Part shown: positions 49,921 to 62,975 of the stretch, piece by piece
Layout: every line of letters starts with the position of its first letter
Numbering within the stretch: position 1 is the stretch's first letter
Origin: Gordionus sp. m RMFG-2023
Taxonomy: Eukaryota; Nematomorpha; Gordioida; Chordodea; Parachordodidae
Length of the DNA: 64,000 nucleotides
Direction of reading: 5' to 3'
NCBI RefSeq assembly: GCF_954871325.1
Contig: NW_027051077.1
Span: forward strand, 29,271-93,270
Made by a program: the position numbers and the translations under genes
Notes under the pieces: model-generated
What the model saw: only the letters and a program-made list of their open reading frames with translations
Told to the model about the DNA's origin: nothing
The model's database searches: none

Positions 49921-52900
49921 GATAAATCGTTGGGAAATTATATTGTTAAAGCGAAAAAAGCGCCAGTACAAATTCAATTGAAACGATAAATCGTCGGCGA
50001 ATTATATTGTTAAAGCGAAAAAAGCGCCAGTACAAATTCAATTGAAACGATAAATCGTTGGGGAATTATATTGTTAAAGCGAAAAAAGCGCCAGTACAAA
50101 TTAAATTGAAACGATAAATCGTTGGGGAATTATATTGTTAAAGCGAAAAAAGCGCTAGTACAAATTAAATTGAAACGATAAATTGTTGTTAAAGCGAAAA
50201 AAGCGCTAGTACTAATTAAATTGAAACGATAAATCGTTGGGAAATTATATTGTTAAAGCGAAAAAAGCGCTAGTACAAATTAAATTGAAACGATAAATCG
50301 TTGGGGAATTATATTGTTAAAGCGAAAAAAGCGCTAGTACAAATTAAATTGAAACGATAAATCGTTGGGAAATTATATTGTTAAAGCGAAAATAGCGCCA
50401 GTACAAATTAAATTGAAACGATAAATCGTTGGGAAATTATATTGTTAAAGCGAAAAAAGCGCCAGTACAAATTAAATTGAAACGATAAATCGTTGGGGAA
50501 TTATATTGTTAAAGCGAAAAAAGCGCCAGTACAAATTAAATTGAAACGATAAATCGTTGGGGAATTATATTGTTAAAGCGAAAAAAGCGCTAGTACAAAT
50601 TAAATTGAATTGATAAATCGTTGTTAAAGCGAAAAAAGCGCTAGCACTAATTAAATTGAAACGATAAATCGTTGGGAAATTATATTGTTAAAGCGAAAAA
50701 AGCGCCAGTACAAATTAAATTGAAACGATAAATCGTTGGGGAATTATATTGTTAAAGCGAAAAAAGCGCTAGTACAAATTAAATTGAAACGATAAATTGT
50801 TGGGAAATTATATTGTTAAAGCGAAAATAGCGCCAGTACAAATTAAATTGAAACGATAAATCGTTGGGGAATTATATTGTTAAAGCGAAAAAAGCGCTAG
50901 TACTAATTAAATTGAAACGATAAATCGTTGGGAAATTATATTGTTAAAGCGAAAAAAGCGCCAGTACAAATTCAATTGAAACGATAAATCGTTGGGGAAT
51001 TATATTGTTAAAGCGAAAAAAGCGCTAGTACAAATTAAATTGAAACGATAAATCGTCGGCGAATTATATTGTTAAAGCGAAAAAAGCGCCAGTACAAATT
51101 CAATTGAAACGATAAATCGTTGGGGAATTATATTGTTAAAGCGAAAAAAGCGCCAGTACAAATTAAATTGAAACGATAAATCGTCGGCGAATTATATTGT
51201 TAAAGCGAAAAAAGCGCCAGTACAAATTCAATTGAAACGATAAATCGTTGGGGAATTATATTGTTAAAGCGAAAAAAGCGCCAGTACAAATTAAATTGAA
51301 ACGATAAATCGTCGGCGAATTATATTGTTAAAGCGAAAAAAGCGCCAGTACAAATTCAATTGAAACGATAAATCGTTGGGGAATTATATTGTTAAAGCGA
51401 AAAAAGCGCCAGTACAAATTAAATTGAAACGATAAATCGTCGGCGAATTATATTGTTAAAGCGAAAAAAGCGCCAGTACAAATTCAATTGAAACGATAAA
51501 TCGTTGGGGAATTATATTGTTAAAGCGAAAAAAGCGCCAGTACAAATTAAATTGAAACGATAAATCGTCGGCGAATTATATTGTTAAAGCGAAAAAAGCG
51601 CCAGTACAAATTCAATTGAAACGATAAATCGTCGGCGAATTATATTGTTAAAGCGAAAAAAGCGCCAGTACAAATTCAATTGAAACGATAAATCGTTGGG
51701 GAATTATATTGTTAAAGCGAAAAAAGCGCCAGTACAAATTAAATTGAAACGATAAATCGTTGGGGAATTATATTGTTAAAGCGAAAAAAGCGCTAGAACA
51801 AATTAAATTGAAACGATAAATCGTTGTTAAAGCGAAAAAAGCGCCAGTACAAATTAAATTGAAACGATAAATCTATGGGGAATTATATTGTTAAAGCGAA
51901 AAAAGCGCTAGTACAAATTAAATTGAAACGATAAATCTATGGGGAATTATATTGTTAAAGCGAAAAAAGCGCCAGTACAAATTCAATTGAAACGATAAAT
52001 CGTTGGGGAATTATATTGTTAAAGCGAAAAAAGCGCCAGTACAAATTAAATTGAAACGATAAATCTATGGGGAATTATATTGTTAAAGCGAAAAAAGCGC
52101 TAGTACAAATTAAATTGAAACGATAAATCTATGGGGAATTATATTGTTAAAGCGAAAAAAGCGCCAGTACAAATTCAATTGAAACGATAAATCGTCGGCG
52201 AATTATATTGTTAAAGCGAAAAAAGCGCCAGTACAAATTAAATTGAAACGATAAATCGTTGGGGAATTATATTGTTAAAGCGAAAAAAGCGCCAGTACAA
52301 ATTCAATTGAAACGATAAATCTATGGGGAATTATATTGTTAAAGCGAAAAAAGCGCCAGTACAAATTCAATTGAAACGATAAATCGTCGGCGAATTATAT
52401 TGTTAAAGCGAAAAAAGCGCCAGTACAAATTAAATTGAAACGATAAATCGTTGGGGAATTATATTGTTAAAGCGAAAAAAGCGCTAGTACAAATTAAATT
52501 GAAACGATAAATCTATGGGGAATTATATTGTTAAAGCGAAAAAAGCGCCAGTACAAATTCAATTGAAACGATAAATCGTCGGCGAATTATATTGTTAAAG
52601 CGAAAAAAGCGCCAGTACAAATTAAATTGAAACGATAAATCTATGGGGAATTATATTGTTAAAGCGAAAAAAGCGCCAGTACAAATTCAATTGAAACGAT
52701 AAATCGTCGGCGAATTATATTGTTAAAGCGAAAAAAGCGCCAGTACAAATTAAATTGAAACGATAAATCGTTGGGGAATTATATTGTTAAAGCGAAAAAA
52801 GCGCCAGTACAAATTCAATTGAAACGATAAATCTATGGGGAATTATATTGTTAAAGCGAAAAAAGCGCTAGTACAAATTAAATTGAAACGATAAATCGTT

Positions 52901-53183
52901 GTTAAAGCGAAAAAAGCGCTAGTACTAATTAAATTGAAACGATAAATCGTTGGGAAATTATATTGTTAAAGCGAAAAAAGCGCCAGTACAAATTAAATTG
53001 AAACGATAAATCGTTGGGGAATTATATTGTTAAAGCGAAAAAAGCGCCAGTACAAATTAAATTGAAACGATAAATCGTTGGGGAATTATATTGTTAAAGC
53101 GAAAAAAGCGCCAGTACAAATTAAATTGAAACGATAAATCGTTGTTAAAGCGAAAAAAGCGCCAGTACAAATTAAATTGAAAC
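49921..53183. repeat. Boundary zone between mixed and pure 64-bp domains
   Basis: Variant-type monomers (aattCaattg, cgtCggCg, ctATgggg) become the majority, but 51-mers still occur near 50,184 and 50,616 and at 51,815-51,865, 52,890-52,940 and 53,133-53,183. About 50,390-50,900 holds a mixed-domain fragment with the last TTGAATTGAT marker (50,607). Two of the last three 51-mers carry gccag and acaaatt, unlike the usual lineage. One unit near 51,797 reads ctagAac, losing GTAC. Confidence 0.9.
51047..51622. repeat. 128-bp dimer array, 4.5 units
   Basis: A cgtCggCg head with aattCaattg tail alternates strictly with a cgttgggg head and aattAaattg tail. The cgtC base recurs every 128 bp at 51,057, 51,185, 51,313, 51,441 and 51,569. 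All units are gcgccag. Confidence 0.94.
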
Positions 53184-54207
53184 GATAAATCGTCGGGGAA
53201 TTATATTGTTAAAGCGAAAAAAGCGCTAGTACAAATTCAATTGAAACGATAAATCGTTGGGGAATTATATTGTTAAAGCGAAAAAAGCGCCAGTACAAAT
53301 TCAATTGAAACGATAAATCTATGGGGAATTATATTGTTAAAGCGAAAAAAGCGCCAGTACAAATTCAATTGAAACGATAAATCTATGGGGAATTATATTG
53401 TTAAAGCGAAAAAAGCGCCAGTACAAATTCAATTGAAACGATAAATCGTTGGGGAATTATATTGTTAAAGCGAAAAAAGCGCCAGTACAAATTAAATTGA
53501 AACGATAAATCGTCGGGGAATTATATTGTTAAAGCGAAAAAAGCGCTAGTACAAATTCAATTGAAACGATAAATCGTCGGCGAATTATATTGTTAAAGCG
53601 AAAAAAGCGCCAGTACAAATTCAATTGAAACGATAAATCGTCGGCGAATTATATTGTTAAAGCGAAAAAAGCGCCAGTACAAATTCAATTGAAACGATAA
53701 ATCGTCGGCGAATTATATTGTTAAAGCGAAAAAAGCGCCAGTACAAATTCAATTGAAACGATAAATCGTCGGGGAATTATATTGTTAAAGCGAAAAAAGC
53801 GCTAGTACAAATTCAATTGAAACGATAAATCGTCGGCGAATTATATTGTTAAAGCGAAAAAAGCGCCAGTACAAATTCAATTGAAACGATAAATCGTCGG
53901 CGAATTATATTGTTAAAGCGAAAAAAGCGCCAGTACAAATTCAATTGAAACGATAAATCGTCGGCGAATTATATTGTTAAAGCGAAAAAAGCGCCAGTAC
54001 AAATTCAATTGAAACGATAAATCGTCGGCGAATTATATTGTTAAAGCGAAAAAAGCGCCAGTACAAATTCAATTGAAACGATAAATCGTCGGCGAATTAT
54101 ATTGTTAAAGCGAAAAAAGCGCCAGTACAAATTCAATTGAAACGATAAATCGTCGGCGAATTATATTGTTAAAGCGAAAAAAGCGCCAGTACAAATTAAA
54201 TTGAAAC

Positions 54208-54719
54208 GATAAATCGTCGGGGAATTATATTGTTAAAGCGAAAAAAGCGCTAGTACAAATTCAATTGAAACGATAAATCGTCGGGGAATTATATTGTTAA
54301 AGCGAAAAAAGCGCCAGTACAAATTAAATTGAAACGATAAATCTATGGGGAATTATATTGTTAAAGCGAAAAAAGCGCCAGTACAAATTCAATTGAAACG
54401 ATAAATCGTCGGCGAATTATATTGTTAAAGCGAAAAAAGCGCCAGTACAAATTAAATTGAAACGATAAATCTATGGGGAATTATATTGTTAAAGCGAAAA
54501 AAGCGCTAGTACAAATTAAATTGAAACGATAAATCTATGGGGAATTATATTGTTAAAGCGAAAAAAGCGCCAGTACAAATTCAATTGAAACGATAAATCG
54601 TCGGCGAATTATATTGTTAAAGCGAAAAAAGCGCTAGTACAAATTCAATTGAAACGATAAATCGTTGGGGAATTATATTGTTAAAGCGAAAAAAGCGCCA
54701 GTACAAATTCAATTGAAAC
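54208..54719. repeat. Eight-monomer block, copy 1 (partner 55,296)
   Basis: Eight 64-mers with an identical order of head, patch and tail variants recur 1,088 bp (17 monomers) later. The order is cgtCgggg-ctag-C, cgtCgggg-ccag-A, ctAT-ccag-C, cggCg-ccag-A, ctAT-ctag-A, ctAT-ccag-C, cggCg-ctag-C, gggg-ccag-C. Confidence 0.9.
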
Positions 54720-55295
54720 GATAAATCGTTGGGGAATTATATTGTTAAAGCGAAAAAAGCGCCAGTACAAATTAAATTGAAACGATAAATCGTCGGGGAA
54801 TTATATTGTTAAAGCGAAAAAAGCGCTAGTACAAATTAAATTGAAACGATAAATCGTCGGCGAATTATATTGTTAAAGCGAAAAAAGCGCTAGTACAAAT
54901 TAAATTGAAACGATAAATCGTCGGCGAATTATATTGTTAAAGCGAAAAAAGCGCCAGTACAAATTCAATTGAAACGATAAATCGTCGGCGAATTATATTG
55001 TTAAAGCGAAAAAAGCGCCAGTACAAATTAAATTGAAACGATAAATCGTCGGGGAATTATATTGTTAAAGCGAAAAAAGCGCTAGTACAAATTCAATTGA
55101 AACGATAAATCGTCGGCGAATTATATTGTTAAAGCGAAAAAAGCGCCAGTACAAATTCAATTGAAACGATAAATCGTCGGCGAATTATATTGTTAAAGCG
55201 AAAAAAGCGCCAGTACAAATTCAATTGAAACGATAAATCGTCGGCGAATTATATTGTTAAAGCGAAAAAAGCGCCAGTACAAATTCAATTGAAAC

Positions 55296-55807
55296 GATAA
55301 ATCGTCGGGGAATTATATTGTTAAAGCGAAAAAAGCGCTAGTACAAATTCAATTGAAACGATAAATCGTCGGGGAATTATATTGTTAAAGCGAAAAAAGC
55401 GCCAGTACAAATTAAATTGAAACGATAAATCTATGGGGAATTATATTGTTAAAGCGAAAAAAGCGCCAGTACAAATTCAATTGAAACGATAAATCGTCGG
55501 CGAATTATATTGTTAAAGCGAAAAAAGCGCCAGTACAAATTAAATTGAAACGATAAATCTATGGGGAATTATATTGTTAAAGCGAAAAAAGCGCTAGTAC
55601 AAATTAAATTGAAACGATAAATCTATGGGGAATTATATTGTTAAAGCGAAAAAAGCGCCAGTACAAATTCAATTGAAACGATAAATCGTCGGCGAATTAT
55701 ATTGTTAAAGCGAAAAAAGCGCTAGTACAAATTCAATTGAAACGATAAATCGTTGGGGAATTATATTGTTAAAGCGAAAAAAGCGCCAGTACAAATTCAA
55801 TTGAAAC
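55296..55807. repeat. Eight-monomer block, copy 2 (partner 54,208)
   Basis: It has the same variant order as 54,208-54,719; the next monomer differs (cgtCggCg against cgttgggg). Confidence 0.9.
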
Positions 55808-55999
55808 GATAAATCGTCGGCGAATTATATTGTTAAAGCGAAAAAAGCGCCAGTACAAATTCAATTGAAACGATAAATCGTCGGCGAATTATATTGTTAA
55901 AGCGAAAAAAGCGCCAGTACAAATTCAATTGAAACGATAAATCGTCGGGGAATTATATTGTTAAAGCGAAAAAAGCGCCAGTACAAATTAAATTGAAAC

Positions 56000-56575
56000 G
56001 ATAAATCGTCGGGGAATTATATTGTTAAAGCGAAAAAAGCGCTAGTACAAATTAAATTGAAACGATAAATCTATGGGGAATTATATTGTTAAAGCGAAAA
56101 AAGCGCCAGTACAAATTCAATTGAAACGATAAATCGTCGGCGAATTATATTGTTAAAGCGAAAAAAGCGCCAGTACAAATTAAATTGAAACGATAAATCT
56201 ATGGGGAATTATATTGTTAAAGCGAAAAAAGCGCTAGTACAAATTAAATTGAAACGATAAATCTATGGGGAATTATATTGTTAAAGCGAAAAAAGCGCCA
56301 GTACAAATTCAATTGAAACGATAAATCGTCGGCGAATTATATTGTTAAAGCGAAAAAAGCGCCAGTACAAATTCAATTGAAACGATAAATCGTTGGGAAA
56401 TTATATTGTTAAAGCGAAAAAAGCGATAGTACAAATTAAATTGAAACGATAAATCGTCGGGGAATTATATTGTTAAAGCGAAAAAAGCGATAGTACAAAT
56501 TCAATTGAAACGATAAATCGTCGGCGAATTATATTGTTAAAGCGAAAAAAGCGCCAGTACAAATTAAATTGAAAC
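56000..56575. repeat. Nine-monomer block, copy 1 (partner 57,280)
   Basis: Nine 64-mers, including the gggaaa-gcgAtag and cgtCgggg-gcgAtag pair, recur in the same order 1,280 bp (20 monomers) later. The inner four-unit word ctAT-ccag-C, cggCg-ccag-A, ctAT-ctag-A, ctAT-ccag-C also occurs at 54,336 and 55,424. Confidence 0.9.
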
Positions 56576-57279
56576 GATAAATCGTCGGCGAATTATATTG
56601 TTAAAGCGAAAAAAGCGCTAGTACAAATTCAATTGAAACGATAAATCGTTGGGGAATTATATTGTTAAAGCGAAAAAAGCGCCAGTACAAATTCAATTGA
56701 AACGATAAATCGTCGGCGAATTATATTGTTAAAGCGAAAAAAGCGCCAGTACAAATTCAATTGAAACGATAAATCGTCGGCGAATTATATTGTTAAAGCG
56801 AAAAAAGCGCCAGTACAAATTCAATTGAAACGATAAATCGTCGGGGAATTATATTGTTAAAGCGAAAAAAGCGCCAGTACAAATTAAATTGAAACGATAA
56901 ATCGTCGGGGAATTATATTGTTAAAGCGAAAAAAGCGCTAGTACAAATTAAATTGAAACGATAAATCGTCGGGGAATTATATTGTTAAAGCGAAAAAAGC
57001 GATAGTACAAATTCAATTGAAACGATAAATCGTCGGCGAATTATATTGTTAAAGCGAAAAAAGCGCCAGTACAAATTAAATTGAAACGATAAATCGTCGG
57101 GGAATTATATTGTTAAAGCGAAAAAAGCGCCAGTACAAATTAAATTGAAACGATAAATCGTCGGGGAATTATATTGTTAAAGCGAAAAAAGCGCTAGTAC
57201 AAATTCAATTGAAACGATAAATCGTCGGCGAATTATATTGTTAAAGCGAAAAAAGCGCCAGTACAAATTAAATTGAAAC

Positions 57280-57855
57280 GATAAATCGTCGGGGAATTAT
57301 ATTGTTAAAGCGAAAAAAGCGCTAGTACAAATTAAATTGAAACGATAAATCTATGGGGAATTATATTGTTAAAGCGAAAAAAGCGCCAGTACAAATTCAA
57401 TTGAAACGATAAATCGTCGGCGAATTATATTGTTAAAGCGAAAAAAGCGCCAGTACAAATTAAATTGAAACGATAAATCTATGGGGAATTATATTGTTAA
57501 AGCGAAAAAAGCGCTAGTACAAATTAAATTGAAACGATAAATCTATGGGGAATTATATTGTTAAAGCGAAAAAAGCGCCAGTACAAATTCAATTGAAACG
57601 ATAAATCGTCGGCGAATTATATTGTTAAAGCGAAAAAAGCGCCAGTACAAATTCAATTGAAACGATAAATCGTTGGGAAATTATATTGTTAAAGCGAAAA
57701 AAGCGATAGTACAAATTAAATTGAAACGATAAATCGTCGGGGAATTATATTGTTAAAGCGAAAAAAGCGATAGTACAAATTCAATTGAAACGATAAATCG
57801 TCGGCGAATTATATTGTTAAAGCGAAAAAAGCGCCAGTACAAATTAAATTGAAAC
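57280..57855. repeat. Nine-monomer block, copy 2 (partner 56,000)
   Basis: It has the same variant order as 56,000-56,575. It diverges at 57,856 (cgttgggg-ccag-A against cggCg-ctag-C). Confidence 0.9.
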
Positions 57856-60800
57856 GATAAATCGTTGGGGAATTATATTGTTAAAGCGAAAAAAGCGCCA
57901 GTACAAATTAAATTGAAACGATAAATCGTTGGGGAATTATATTGTTAAAGCGAAAAAAGCGCTAGTACAAATTCAATTGAAACGATAAATCTATGGGGAA
58001 TTATATTGTTAAAGCGAAAAAAGCGCCAGTACAAATTCAATTGAAACGATAAATCGTCGGCGAATTATATTGTTAAAGCGAAAAAAGCGCCAGTACAAAT
58101 TCAATTGAAACGATAAATCGTCGGCGAATTATATTGTTAAAGCGAAAAAAGCGCCAGTACAAATTAAATTGAAACGATAAATCGTTGGGGAATTATATTG
58201 TTAAAGCGAAAAAAGCGCCAGTACAAATTAAATTGAAACGATAAATCGTTGGGGAATTATATTGTTAAAGCGAAAAAAGCGCTAGTACAAATTCAATTGA
58301 AACGATAAATCTATGGGGAATTATATTGTTAAAGCGAAAAAAGCGCCAGTACAAATTCAATTGAAACGATAAATCGTCGGCGAATTATATTGTTAAAGCG
58401 AAAAAAGCGCCAGTACAAATTAAATTGAAACGATAAATCGTTGGGGAATTATATTGTTAAAGCGAAAAAAGCGCTAGTACAAATTAAATTGAAACGATAA
58501 ATCTATGGGGAATTATATTGTTAAAGCGAAAAAAGCGCCAGTACAAATTCAATTGAAACGATAAATCGTCGGCGAATTATATTGTTAAAGCGAAAAAAGC
58601 GCCAGTACAAATTAAATTGAAACGATAAATCTATGGGGAATTATATTGTTAAAGCGAAAAAAGCGCTAGTACAAATTAAATTGAAACGATAAATCTATGG
58701 GGAATTATATTGTTAAAGCGAAAAAAGCGCCAGTACAAATTAAATTGAAACGATAAATCGTTGGGGAATTATATTGTTAAAGCGAAAAAAGCGCTAGTAC
58801 AAATTAAATTGAAACGATAAATCTATGGGGAATTATATTGTTAAAGCGAAAAAAGCGCCAGTACAAATTCAATTGAAACGATAAATCGTCGGCGAATTAT
58901 ATTGTTAAAGCGAAAAAAGCGCCAGTACAAATTCAATTGAAACGATAAATCGTTGGGAAATTATATTGTTAAAGCGAAAAAAGCGATAGTACAAATTAAA
59001 TTGAAACGATAAATCGTCGGGGAATTATATTGTTAAAGCGAAAAAAGCGATAGTACAAATTAAATTGAAACGATAAATCTATGGGGAATTATATTGTTAA
59101 AGCGAAAAAAGCGCCAGTACAAATTCAATTGAAACGATAAATCGTCGGCGAATTATATTGTTAAAGCGAAAAAAGCGCCAGTACAAATTAAATTGAAACG
59201 ATAAATCGTTGGGGAATTATATTGTTAAAGCGAAAAAAGCGCCAGTACAAATTAAATTGAAACGATAAATCGTTGGGGAATTATATTGTTAAAGCGAAAA
59301 AAGCGCTAGTACAAATTCAATTGAAACGATAAATCTATGGGGAATTATATTGTTAAAGCGAAAAAAGCGCCAGTACAAATTCAATTGAAACGATAAATCG
59401 TCGGCGAATTATATTGTTAAAGCGAAAAAAGCGCCAGTACAAATTAAATTGAAACGATAAATCGTTGGGGAATTATATTGTTAAAGCGAAAAAAGCGCTA
59501 GTACAAATTAAATTGAAACGATAAATCTATGGGGAATTATATTGTTAAAGCGAAAAAAGCGCCAGTACAAATTCAATTGAAACGATAAATCGTCGGCGAA
59601 TTATATTGTTAAAGCGAAAAAAGCGCCAGTACAAATTCAATTGAAACGATAAATCGTTGGGAAATTATATTGTTAAAGCGAAAAAAGCGATAGTACAAAT
59701 TAAATTGAAACGATAAATCGTCGGCGAATTATATTGTTAAAGCGAAAAAAGCGCCAGTACAAATTAAATTGAAACGATAAATCGTTGGGGAATTATATTG
59801 TTAAAGCGAAAAAAGCGCCAGTACAAATTCAATTGAAACGATAAATCTATGGGGAATTATATTGTTAAAGCGAAAAAAGCGCCAGTACAAATTCAATTGA
59901 AACGATAAATCGTCGGCGAATTATATTGTTAAAGCGAAAAAAGCGCCAGTACAAATTAAATTGAAACGATAAATCGTTGGGGAATTATATTGTTAAAGCG
60001 AAAAAAGCGCCAGTACAAATTAAATTGAAACGATAAATCGTTGGGGAATTATATTGTTAAAGCGAAAAAAGCGCCAGTACAAATTCAATTGAAACGATAA
60101 ATCTATGGGGAATTATATTGTTAAAGCGAAAAAAGCGCCAGTACAAATTCAATTGAAACGATAAATCGTCGGCGAATTATATTGTTAAAGCGAAAAAAGC
60201 GCCAGTACAAATTCAATTGAAACGATAAATCGTCGGGGAATTATATTGTTAAAGCGAAAAAAGCGCCAGTACAAATTCAATTGAAACGATAAATCGTCGG
60301 CGAATTATATTGTTAAAGCGAAAAAAGCGCTAGTACAAATTAAATTGAAACGATAAATCTATGGGGAATTATATTGTTAAAGCGAAAAAAGCGCTAGTAC
60401 AAATTAAATTGAAACGATAAATCTATGGGGAATTATATTGTTAAAGCGAAAAAAGCGCCAGTACAAATTCAATTGAAACGATAAATCGTCGGGGAATTAT
60501 ATTGTTAAAGCGAAAAAAGCGCCAGTACAAATTCAATTGAAACGATAAATCGTCGGCGAATTATATTGTTAAAGCGAAAAAAGCGCCAGTACAAATTCAA
60601 TTGAAACGATAAATCGTCGGGGAATTATATTGTTAAAGCGAAAAAAGCGCTAGTACAAATTAAATTGAAACGATAAATCTATGGGGAATTATATTGTTAA
60701 AGCGAAAAAAGCGCTAGTACAAATTAAATTGAAACGATAAATCTATGGGGAATTATATTGTTAAAGCGAAAAAAGCGATAGTACAAATTAAATTGAAACG

Positions 60801-60863
60801 ATAAATCGTCGGCGAATTATATTGTTAAAGCGAAAAAAGCGCCAGTACAAATTAAATTGAAAC

Positions 60864-61759
60864 GATAAATCGTTGGGGAATTATATTGTTAAAGCGAAAA
60901 AAGCGCTAGTACAAATTAAATTGAAACGATAAATCTATGGGGAATTATATTGTTAAAGCGAAAAAAGCGCCAGTACAAATTCAATTGAAACGATAAATCG
61001 TCGGCGAATTATATTGTTAAAGCGAAAAAAGCGCTAGTACAAATTAAATTGAAACGATAAATCTATGGGGAATTATATTGTTAAAGCGAAAAAAGCGCCA
61101 GTACAAATTAAATTGAAACGATAAATCTATGGGGAATTATATTGTTAAAGCGAAAAAAGCGCCAGTACAAATTCAATTGAAACGATAAATCGTCGGCGAA
61201 TTATATTGTTAAAGCGAAAAAAGCGCTAGTACAAATTAAATTGAAACGATAAATCTATGGGGAATTATATTGTTAAAGCGAAAAAAGCGCCAGTACAAAT
61301 TAAATTGAAACGATAAATCTATGGGGAATTATATTGTTAAAGCGAAAAAAGCGCTAGTACAAATTAAATTGAAACGATAAATCTATGGGGAATTATATTG
61401 TTAAAGCGAAAAAAGCGCCAGTACAAATTCAATTGAAACGATAAATCGTTGGGAAATTATATTGTTAAAGCGAAAAAAGCGATAGTACAAATTAAATTGA
61501 AACGATAAATCGTCGGGGAATTATATTGTTAAAGCGAAAAAAGCGATAGTACAAATTAAATTGAAACGATAAATCTATGGGGAATTATATTGTTAAAGCG
61601 AAAAAAGCGCCAGTACAAATTCAATTGAAACGATAAATCGTCGGCGAATTATATTGTTAAAGCGAAAAAAGCGCCAGTACAAATTAAATTGAAACGATAA
61701 ATCGTTGGGGAATTATATTGTTAAAGCGAAAAAAGCGCCAGTACAAATTAAATTGAAAC
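60864..61759. repeat. Fourteen-monomer block, copy 1 (partner 62,080)
   Basis: Fourteen 64-mers recur in the same order 1,216 bp (19 monomers) later. Inside it a 192-bp trimer (ctAT-ccag-C, cggCg-ctag-A, ctAT-ccag-A) is present twice in tandem at 60,928 and 61,120. Confidence 0.9.
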
Positions 61760-62079
61760 GATAAATCGTTGGGGAATTATATTGTTAAAGCGAAAAAAGC
61801 GCCAGTACAAATTAAATTGAAACGATAAATCGTCGGCGAATTATATTGTTAAAGCGAAAAAAGCGCCAGTACAAATTCAATTGAAACGATAAATCGTCGG
61901 GGAATTATATTGTTAAAGCGAAAAAAGCGCTAGTACAAATTAAATTGAAACGATAAATCGTTGGGGAATTATATTGTTAAAGCGAAAAAAGCGCTAGTAC
62001 AAATTAAATTGAAACGATAAATCTATGGGGAATTATATTGTTAAAGCGAAAAAAGCGCCAGTACAAATTAAATTGAAAC

Positions 62080-62975
62080 GATAAATCGTTGGGGAATTAT
62101 ATTGTTAAAGCGAAAAAAGCGCTAGTACAAATTAAATTGAAACGATAAATCTATGGGGAATTATATTGTTAAAGCGAAAAAAGCGCCAGTACAAATTCAA
62201 TTGAAACGATAAATCGTCGGCGAATTATATTGTTAAAGCGAAAAAAGCGCTAGTACAAATTAAATTGAAACGATAAATCTATGGGGAATTATATTGTTAA
62301 AGCGAAAAAAGCGCCAGTACAAATTAAATTGAAACGATAAATCTATGGGGAATTATATTGTTAAAGCGAAAAAAGCGCCAGTACAAATTCAATTGAAACG
62401 ATAAATCGTCGGCGAATTATATTGTTAAAGCGAAAAAAGCGCTAGTACAAATTAAATTGAAACGATAAATCTATGGGGAATTATATTGTTAAAGCGAAAA
62501 AAGCGCCAGTACAAATTAAATTGAAACGATAAATCTATGGGGAATTATATTGTTAAAGCGAAAAAAGCGCTAGTACAAATTAAATTGAAACGATAAATCT
62601 ATGGGGAATTATATTGTTAAAGCGAAAAAAGCGCCAGTACAAATTCAATTGAAACGATAAATCGTTGGGAAATTATATTGTTAAAGCGAAAAAAGCGATA
62701 GTACAAATTAAATTGAAACGATAAATCGTCGGGGAATTATATTGTTAAAGCGAAAAAAGCGATAGTACAAATTAAATTGAAACGATAAATCTATGGGGAA
62801 TTATATTGTTAAAGCGAAAAAAGCGCCAGTACAAATTCAATTGAAACGATAAATCGTCGGCGAATTATATTGTTAAAGCGAAAAAAGCGCCAGTACAAAT
62901 TAAATTGAAACGATAAATCGTTGGGGAATTATATTGTTAAAGCGAAAAAAGCGCCAGTACAAATTAAATTGAAAC
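62080..62975. repeat. Fourteen-monomer block, copy 2 (partner 60,864)
   Basis: It has the same variant order as 60,864-61,759. The five units from the gggaaa-gcgAtag monomer (62,656) onward also match 58,944-59,263. Confidence 0.9.
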
